Part shown: piece by piece, positions 40,171 through 46,395 of the stretch
Position numbering within the stretch: the first letter of the stretch is position 1
Layout of the letters: each line of letters starts with the position of its first letter
Assembly: GCF_001039355.2 (NCBI RefSeq)
Contig: NW_019774580.1
Location: 323,564-369,958 of the forward strand
DNA from: Lingula anatina
Lineage: Eukaryota; Brachiopoda; Lingulata; Lingulida; Lingulidae
DNA: 46,395 nucleotides
Reading direction: 5' to 3'
Notes under the pieces: model-generated
Databases searched by the model: none
Seen by the model: the letters and a program-made list of their open reading frames with translations, nothing else
Told to the model about the DNA's origin: nothing
Translations under genes and position numbers: made by a program

Positions 40171-40780
40171 AATCATAACTTGAATTGTTCATATATTCAG
40201 ATTCGATGTTTTAGCCCTTTTTATTTTTATGGTTTAGTCATAAATGACTGACCCTTCTCTTGTAACGCCACGTTGTTATCGGCATCATTTACTTTTCCTG
40301 TATCAGAACTTTCTTCTTTTTAAATTTCGTTTTATTGTTATTAAGAATATTAATTTAATTAAATTTGAAATTTTATATTTTGAGGCCTTTTTTAATTTTA
40401 TAACTCGGAATGTGTGGTCATACATTTGGATTAGTTGCCCAAAATACACAGTTCATCTAAACTGCCATCTACCTATGGCATGTCTGTTGGCCCGATTATG
40501 TAACATGTCATGTAGTACCGATTAATATGATCATAGATATAGACCGCCCTTTAAGACATTTCATTTTCTACATTTTTGTGGGGGGTCAACTTTAAGGCAG
40601 ACTGGCTGCGGTCTGCTTAAAATTCTGGTCTGCGTAATGCTGGTGTCTATGTGCGAATGGTCTACCTATTGCTGAAAGCAGGGTTATATATATATATATA
40701 TATCAAATGTAAAATGTACTGTGTGAGTACATAGATCTAGAGAATATATATTGTTTTAATACATTTTTCCTATAGGGCTG
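40171..40780. other. No gene seen; (TA)n
   Basis: AT-rich spacer with a (TA)n run at about 40687-40705. The plus-strand ORF at 40244-40525 has no family features. Confidence 0.4.
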
Positions 40781-40785
40781 CCAAT

Positions 40786-40838
40786 AAAATTTCCTATAGG
40801 ATTTTATGGGGATCCTGTAGTATCCTATAGGAAATTTT
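40786..40838. repeat. 17-bp inverted repeat hairpin
   Basis: AAAATTTCCTATAGGAT at 40786-40802 is perfectly complementary to 40822-40838, with a 19-base loop; the arm itself contains the palindrome CCTATAGG, which also occurs just upstream. It might be the edge of a small element or a chance hairpin. Confidence 0.85.
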
Positions 40839-40954
40839 GGTAAGGGACTATTGCACACTCAGAAAAGGAATCACCTTGCAAAAATATCTAAATAGCCACT
40901 GTTAACATCACCCATTTGTCATTTTTCTTAAAATTAAAATTTATTCCCCATTTT

Positions 40955-42740
40955 CATCTTAAAATGTTTGTAATCAATAATGGAGTTATATTTTTTTAAA
41001 TTAAAAATAAGTCTATACGGTAATTCTCCAATCTATATATTTTTTTAAATTAAAAATAAGTCTATACGGTAATTCTCCAATCTATACGAACGATTTAAAT
41101 TAATTATTTTTGGAAGATAATCATTTTGTTCGTAAGGCTTGAAATACAATCATTTTGTTCGTAAGGCTTGAAATTCAGTCTGCTAAAAATTGCCACGCAT
41201 TCGTATCCATTGAAATACGAATGGAATACGGCTGTACCGGAAGTTATCTCCACTTACCTACATCGCTAAGTGTAAGCATTACTTTCAACTTAAATCACTT
41301 TGATCAGCTTTTAGCACAAACAAATTATTCTTGCGATATTGCAATGAATTAAAACAAACTAAACAAAAGTCGGGAATTAAAGTTAAGAAACAATTTCTTC
41401 ATACTAAAGAGGTACATTTCTCCCAAGACAAGACAACATCGTTTTTCCCTGTTCTGTTTTACCAAGACAGGACAACATCGTTTTTCCCAACTTCTGTCAA
41501 AAACAGACAAGAATATTTGGGTATCCAGTTGCATATTTTATTTATTGCGTGTTTACTTTTAATATGATTCCACATATAGAAAATTTGCAATATGAATAAT
41601 GTCANACAAAATACTTGAAACTCCTCACAGTAGATATCACTGACGTTAATAGAGATTATATTGATATAAAAAATAACATCAGCTCAATTCACGTCTAATT
41701 ATGAAAGTCTTTAACAGCATATTAATTTGCACGCAATCAATGTAAACTTAATTAGAAAAAACACAGAAAACTGCAGGCAAATTTGTATAAAGTCATACAG
41801 CACCTTTATTTTTCACAATCACCAATATCAGTAAGGTTAACCTAATAGTTGTTCATGAGACAAGGTCTTTAACAAGGAAAAACAAACAAACAAACAAAAA
41901 AAGCATGAACTTTATCACAACTCATATTAGAAAAATAAATACAATACAAGACGGAACTCCTCTAAAAAATTTAATTTCCAAATGACTACCAAAAACAAAT
42001 GAAAAACTTATCATTGACTTTGGATTTCTCATACTCTTCTGTTGTGCGTGGGTTTCACATTTGTAGATTTTCCTGGAATCCAGATATCGGTGAAACACCG
42101 ATGGTGGATGTTGATGATCCAGTCGGCCGGCAGAAGTTAAGAAATGATAATAAACAGTAAGTAATTTATGTGTACTGATGCTTTCAATAATTTCTAAATA
42201 ACAATAGGGTTTTAAAACTGGTCTGCAGCTTCCGGCGGGCAGGTTGAGTCCTTCTATCGTCTCATTCAAAAACAGCACAAATAGGGCCTACATGATAACA
42301 ATCTCTCCTGTCAAGTGGCAGTTCCTTTGTTTGGAATGGTGGTCTGAAAACTGGCTTTGACGAATCATGGGGCGAGTTTCACTTGGGCACACTTTCTTGC
42401 GTTCGGAAAATTTAAATTGTGCCCAAGGTGGGTTTAGCGATCGCTGTACAGAACAGAGACAAAAAATTCAGATTCAGAGAAAAAACGTTTCGTTCGTAAT
42501 TATTGCGGCATTCGTATAGATTGGAGAATTACCGTAACTTCCAGCAGAATTAGGTACCACAAATATAGGAGTTATGCATTCATTGGCTTCATGGCTGCAG
42601 ACTGAAGTAACACCTAACTTGAGCAGCTTTCCAACTTCAGAATCAATAGCTTTATTTTTCTCTTCACTAAACCTATGAGCGTCTTCAATACTATAAAACA
42701 CTGGATCATCATTAAAATCCAAATGATAATGTTCTATATA
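40955..42740 (-). pseudogene. Retroelement RT N-terminal fragment (DIRS/Ngaro-like), split by an insertion
   Basis: On the right part (42740-42537) the minus strand encodes HYHLDFNDDPVFYSIEDAHR, DSEVGKLLKLGVTSVCSHEA and ECITPIFVVPNSAGSY. On the left part (41017 to about 40955) it continues RLIFNLKKYNSIIDYKHFKM before homology ends. 'I-x-x-L-L-x-x-GVI-x-x-x-x-H-E...ISPIFVVPKKDGSYRLILNLK' is the entry of a reverse transcriptase of the tyrosine-recombinase/DIRS-Ngaro kind. The catalytic YxDD part is absent. The two parts join in frame when the intervening element and one TA are removed. Confidence 0.75.
41018..42534. mobile_element. 1.5-kb non-autonomous DNA transposon with TA duplication
   Basis: Ends are inverted repeats of about 27 bp starting CGGTAATTCTCCAATCTATA at both sides, flanked by TA at 41016-41017 and 42535-42536. 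A TA duplication points to the Tc1/mariner (IS630) group or another TA-targeting superfamily. No transposase domain is seen inside; the longest internal frame (41922-42278 minus) has no family features. The left end carries a 49-bp tandem duplication that includes 22 bases of the terminal repeat (41018-41066). Inside are a 29-30-bp tandem repeat (TTTTGTTCGTAAGGCTTGAA units near 41122 and 41151), a duplicated GACAACATCGTTTTTCCC and an ambiguous base at 41605. Confidence 0.85.
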
Positions 42741-43348
42741 CGATTAGTATTATTCGAAAGGTGCGATGTGCGCATGACTGGAATTGTGCACTGCAGGGGC
42801 CAAAATAGTACCGGAAGCATTGTTCACAGCGATAAGAACACACTGAACTTTACAAGGGTGAAAACATGCTTTCCCTGTAAGGGAAAATTTGAGTTTCCTC
42901 AATTCCTCCACATTCTCAATTCCTCTACATTCTTAACTTTCTTAGAAATATCCTTGCCAAACAGGAAGTTGAAGCCTTCCTCTTTGTGGACCATAAGATT
43001 TTGAGATACCTCCCCACTGAACTGCTTTTTAATGTCAACTCTTCTCTCACAAGAAACTTCTTATTAGCCTCCATGCCACTGGCAATCCCATCTAACAAGG
43101 TGTTTCTAGCTATCTTTTTAGATTTGGGTAAGGTATCTAAGGCAGGAAGTTGACAATTGATAGATGCTTGAAGTACCGATTGACAACCCTTTCATTGCAT
43201 GTCAAGCTTCTTATTCAAGGCTGACACTTGCATGACTTTTGGCCCCGATTTTGTCGTGGCAAGTCGTGCCATTTTGGGGCACGAAGTTAGAGGCTCCCGC
43301 ACTGTTCCCAACTAGTTCACACATAGTTCACGACAAGCTAACGAATCA
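42741..43348. other. No gene seen
   Basis: Contains short duplications (CAATTCCTCCACATTCT / CAATTCCTCTACATTCT near 42899-42932) but no supported coding frame on either strand. Confidence 0.4.
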
Positions 43349-43624
43349 TTGGGGACCAGTGGCAGGAGGCTCCAGCTGTTCTCCAACTCGGTCCCACCGG
43401 CTATTCTTGGCTGCCACGTTGAGCCACTCCTGCTTCTTGTCATACAGCTGGGGGTTCTCTTTCAAAAGCTTGGCCAACCTCAACTCGGCCTCTTCTGTCC
43501 AGCAGTACTCAGGGATTTCTTTCTTGGACACCCGGACCCGCTTCTTCTGGTAGCCCATCCTCACTCGATGGTTTTCTCTGGCTTTCCAGTGGATCCTGCT
43601 GTGTCTCCGGGATAACATCAACAC
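43349..43624 (-). CDS. MADF/Myb-SANT-like DNA-binding exon (partial)
   Basis: From an internal Met the minus strand reads MGYQKKRVRVSKKEIPEYCW, then TEEAELRLAKLLKENPQLYD and KKQEWLNVAAKNSRWDRVGE ending in ATGPQ and a stop. 'L-x-x-L-x-x-N-P-x-L-Y-D-K-x-x-x-x-x-x-x-x-x-K-N-x-x-W-x-x-V-G-E-Q-L-x-x-x-ATG' is a MADF domain; normally a 'WYESMRT' helix follows, missing here because of a stop. MADF proteins bind DNA as transcription factors or as partners of Harbinger transposases. The domain is nearly complete, but the downstream sequence is decayed or lies in another exon. Confidence 0.6.
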
Positions 43625-44670
43625 TTGATATGGATGACTGCGGTCTCTGCCTCTGGCCTGTCAGCTTCTGGCCTTCTCTGCTTTGCTCTTCCTCGTGTCT
43701 GATATGTTTTAGGCATATTATCTCTGTGATTTAAGTTGTCTCTTCGCTGGCGATCTCTGGAATGGTGAGCAGTGTCCAGGAAGGCCTATATATACACCTG
43801 CACTGACGCGAGCACCACTGTCATGCAGTAGTTGTGAACTGTTCATAAACTGCTCGTGGACTCGTGGTGAAATGCTTGTGTCATGCGCAAATTGTTCATG
43901 ATGTGGGTAAACTAGTCACGAACTGCTTGTGCCATCAATGCGTGAAGTACGTGTGACTGTGTCAGTGGGAAGGCACAACAATGTGGCAAAGGGCACCAAT
44001 TTGTGAACATGTCATGAACTACTTGTGAATACGACGCGAGCTGGTCGTGAACTATTCGTGGCAGTTCGTAACAGTAGTGGCATGGGGTGCACTGGCACGC
44101 ATCCTCCCACATCATCATGCCGAGTTCACAAACAGTTTGCGCATAGTTTAAGACCCGGTCACAAAATTTTGTTGTGACCAAAATTTTGAACATTTCAAAA
44201 TGCTCTTCCCGACATGACATGCAGTCACAACGGGTTTATGCACACTTCACGCCAGTTTACGACTAGTTTGCGCACTGACAAAATGCAATATGATACTAAA
44301 TTGCAAGATTGGGGATAGTAACAACATAAAATTAAATGATCACACACACACACTGTTGCCATGACCGTATCGTTGAAAAACTCTGATTTACTGATTTGGA
44401 CATAGAACTATATGCTCTGGGGAGACCTGTGTTGCTGAACTGGACTGTTAGGGCTGGAGCTCAATTTTATCCTTGTGACACATCATGTGACACATGAACA
44501 CATCTCCCTATGACCAACTACAGAACACTTATTACTGCACGTGTTGCAGTTACACACACATCTCCCATACAATAGAGCAAAAAGTTGGCAAAAACAATGG
44601 CCACAAGATCTGAGAGTAGTTCTGTGATGGCCAGATATGTCCTACAGACCAGATATGACCTACGACCAGA
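43625..44670. other. Motif-rich non-coding flank of the MADF exon
   Basis: Relatively GC-rich sequence with many irregular copies of a near-palindromic motif (ACGAACT..TTCGTG, GTTCACGA, AGTTCACAAAC), for example at 43304-43335, 43828-43862, 43911-43932, 44010-44080 and 44122-44150. The 102-codon minus-strand ORF at 43912-44220 overlaps it and has no known family; its repeated VHD residues come from the motif. Could be transposon terminal sequence. Confidence 0.4.
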
Positions 44671-44673
44671 GAA

Positions 44674-44882
44674 AGCCAGATATGTCCGACAAAAAAGAGC
44701 CAGATGTGTCCGACAGGCCAGATGTGTCCGACAAAAAAGAGCCAGATGTGTCCGACAGGCCAGATGTGTCCGACAAAAAAGAGCCAGATGTGTCCGACAG
44801 GCCAGATGTGTCTGACAAAAGAGCCAGATGTGTCCGACAGGCCAGATATGTCCGAAAAAAAAAGCGCCAGATATGTCTGACA
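44674..44882. repeat. 42-bp minisatellite, about 4.5 copies, 18+24-bp substructure
   Basis: CCAGATGTGTCCGACA occurs every 18 or 24 bases; the full unit starts at 44700, 44742, 44784 and 44824 (42, 42, 40 bp), with degenerate copies at the edges. The unit has no stop in several frames, so long ORFs appear on both strands (plus PDVSDKKEPDVSDR, minus THLALFCRTHLACR); they are products of the repeat rather than evidence of a gene. Confidence 0.9.
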
Positions 44883-45169
44883 GAAATATAAAGATGGGTA
44901 AGTACAGAAAGAGAGCTGTAGACCCCTGGATAAATCTTAACCTGTTTTGTAACAATGTTAGTGTCGAATTGTTACTGATTAACAGATTTAATATCAAGAG
45001 ACAATGCTTCATTCATAGCAGTGTAACTGAGGCGGGTAGATACTTCCATTAATATTTTTAAAACATATTTATTTATCCTAGAGTGAATATTTAAATGGAC
45101 ATAAAAGGGTGACAATAGCAAGAGGATGAGAGGTAATATCAATGAGGAAGTTCACAGATTATTCAGTAA

Positions 45170-45393
45170 AACACCCTTTACACTGGGGCGGCGTCCTTTC
45201 TGCGTCCTTTGTGCGACCACAAAACTTTCATCACTGTGGTCGTAAAAAGGAGGCACAAGCATCTCTTTGGTTGAAAAAATGAATATTAGGTGATCGGCCA
45301 GGTGTCAGAAAGTAAAGTATTATAATTTTGTACTCTCAAACGAATCCGCACTACAGGACGCAGAAAGGACGCCCGTCCAGTGTAAAGGGGCCC
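45170..45393. mobile_element. 224-bp MITE, TAA target duplication (Harbinger-like)
   Basis: Left end AACACCCTTTACACTGG and right end (reverse complement) GGGCCCCTTTACACTGG share 14 terminal-proximal bases, and the match continues inward (GGCGTCCTTTCTGCGTCCT on both sides). TAA flanks at 45167-45169 and 45394-45396. No ORF. The left tip appears mutated from GGGCCCC. Confidence 0.85.
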
Positions 45394-45396
45394 TAA

Positions 45397-45815
45397 GGAA
45401 GATTGGCTTTTAACACAACAGATTGCCAATTATTTTTCTTGATTATCAATGTTAAATTAAGTGCTCTGCATGATTCTGTAGTTGAGGAGAATGAAGAACT
45501 TGTTAGCTTTGAAGTGGAGAGAGGTCAAATAAGGGAACAAATGAAAAGGAGTTTGAATGCATTTATAGAAACGCTGTGAACTGTATACATTGTACATAAA
45601 ACTGCGATATTTTGCAACACCAGGGTATTTTGTGTTTGTGGTATTTTTGATTTTTTGAATAGATATTTATCATGTATTGTAATATTATAAGATAGAAATT
45701 AAGGTTCACAACTAATGTTTTACAGTTTCGTATATATTGCTTTATTATAGTTTTGTAATTTCTTATAATTTTTCATCCGAAACAACAATAAACCATTTAG
45801 AAACATTTATATTTT
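45397..45815. other. No gene seen
   Basis: AT-rich spacer between the MITE and the BEL/Pao fragment; no LTR, polypurine tract or coding pattern recognised. Confidence 0.4.
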
Positions 45816-46395
45816 CTAGAGATTTATTGAAGAACCATGTAAAACGACGGGAACAATCAAACCCAGTGGGTCATACATACTGGCCACTACGCTCAGCACA
45901 TTGCGTCTAGTAATCTCCTGACCTTTGTCAATTTTGAAAGTATAGTGAAAAACATCCAAATCAACTTCCCACATCATACCCAACGCCTTTGCATGCACCC
46001 CATGAGTCAGCTCTTTCACCTCAACTGCCCGATCTTCATGGGCAATAACATCTAACAGCTCAGAATCATTGACTACAAATTTGGTAAGTTTGAAACCCCC
46101 ATCACGAAGAGCCCTTTTCACATCGACAATTACCTCAAGGGCATCTTCTTTTGTCTTCACAGACTTCAACATGTCGTCAATGTAAAAATTCCGCTGAACC
46201 GTCCCACGCACCAAATCAGTGACGTCATGATCCTGCACAGTGCGCCTAAGCGCAAAACAACTAGCACTACCTGCCCACTTACCTCCAAACAGGTGAACGC
46301 GCATACGATAATGCACGAGTGAGTCATTCTCCCACCATAAGAAGCGTAAAGCATTTCTGTCCTTTTCTGGGACTATGACTTGGTAGTACATACAT
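45816..46395 (-). pseudogene. BEL/Pao retrotransposon pol fragment (RT end and Pao-peptidase region)
   Basis: The frame is open from the window edge. It reads DRNALRFLWWEN, GSASCFALRRT, NFYIDDMLKSVKT (YIDD, the RT catalytic motif), VDVKRALRDGGFKLTKFVVN and RRNVLSVVASMYDPLGLIVP, then stops. FYxDDxLKS followed by KL-x-K-F-x-S-N and RxxLSxxSxxYDPLG is specific for BEL/Pao elements. RT joined to the Pao-type linker would be followed by RNase H and integrase; here homology ends at PVVLHG and a stop follows at 45816, so the 3' part is missing. It continues upstream beyond the right edge. Within the visible 191 codons no frameshift is seen. Confidence 0.85.

Noticed and set aside
41922-42278. 118-codon ORF inside the 1.5-kb TA element as a transposase
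   Set aside because: No DDE/D motif, HTH or other transposase feature visible.
42474-42536. Tail of the RT-fragment ORF (residues after NSAGSY)
   Set aside because: These codons come from the inserted TA-flanked element's terminal repeat, not from the reverse transcriptase.
44518-45012. 164-codon minus-strand ORF over the 42-bp minisatellite
   Set aside because: Its hydrophobic/Cys repeat is the reverse translation of the minisatellite; several frames are equally open, so the length is not evidence of a gene.

Overview
This is eukaryotic (animal) genomic DNA. The only gene that reads intact from end to end has nine coding exons joined at GT-AG introns of a few hundred bases to about 1 kb. 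Everything else recognisable is eukaryotic transposable-element (TE) material. The TE mix is Ty3/gypsy, BEL/Pao, a tyrosine-recombinase-type (DIRS/Ngaro-like) reverse transcriptase, DUF6570/OTU Helitron-like proteins, MULE, hAT, THAP transposase, MADF/Myb-SANT proteins and TA- or TAA-flanked inverted-repeat elements. Together with visible AT-richness and many homopolymer runs this suggests a marine invertebrate (mollusc, cnidarian, brachiopod or similar); the phylum cannot be fixed from this window.

Layout. 1-7 kb: a decayed Ty3/gypsy pol 3' end (1.29-1.9 kb), a ~0.5 kb foldback element (3.97-4.47 kb), and a THAP-domain transposase relic (4.64-6.13 kb) with a stop at a zinc-ligand position. 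6.97-13.2 kb: a SAP-domain first exon on the minus strand, head-to-head with an intact SLC22-type organic ion transporter gene of 592 codons on the plus strand. 14-19 kb, minus strand: a coiled-coil relic, a two-exon Myb/SANT-like gene start, OB-fold exons of an RPA-like protein (partly duplicated), an OTU domain that has lost its active-site segment, and an SH3/Tudor-like fragment. 19-24.4 kb, minus strand: an endonuclease fragment, a frameshifted SGNH hydrolase, and a long Helitron-like N-terminal relic (basic leader, 48-bp minisatellite, RSDP repeats, CxxC zinc finger, DUF6570, OTU with Cys-to-Ser).

24.2-28.9 kb is a tandem duplication of about 2.1 kb (plus a 455-bp presence/absence segment holding a hAT C-terminus). 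Each copy carries a leader exon and an ORF with a P2X7-type cysteine domain. 30.2-33.75 kb is a second tandem duplication, each copy with a 133-150-codon ORF bracketed by direct repeats. 34.75-35.65 kb is a dispersed duplicate of 15.56-16.45 kb with the second OB-fold exon. 38.57-40.17 kb: a MULE transposase pseudogene split by a 258-bp palindromic MITE. 40.95-42.74 kb: a retroelement RT fragment split by a 1.5-kb TA-flanked element. 43.3-44.3 kb: a MADF-domain exon in a motif-rich region. 44.67-44.88 kb: a 42-bp minisatellite. 45.17-45.39 kb: a TAA-flanked MITE. 45.8 kb to the end: a BEL/Pao pol fragment running off the window.

Apart from the transporter, the window is a nested graveyard of mobile elements. 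The best leads are the two clean insertions whose removal restores the host reading frame, the six copies of one 'splice acceptor + ATG + basic peptide' leader exon attached to different downstream sequence, the P2X7-type domain inside a Helitron-like repeat unit, and the active-site-less OTU domains. I see no convincing wholly new system. The two tandem duplications may be partly assembly artefacts, since single n bases lie at or near their junctions.
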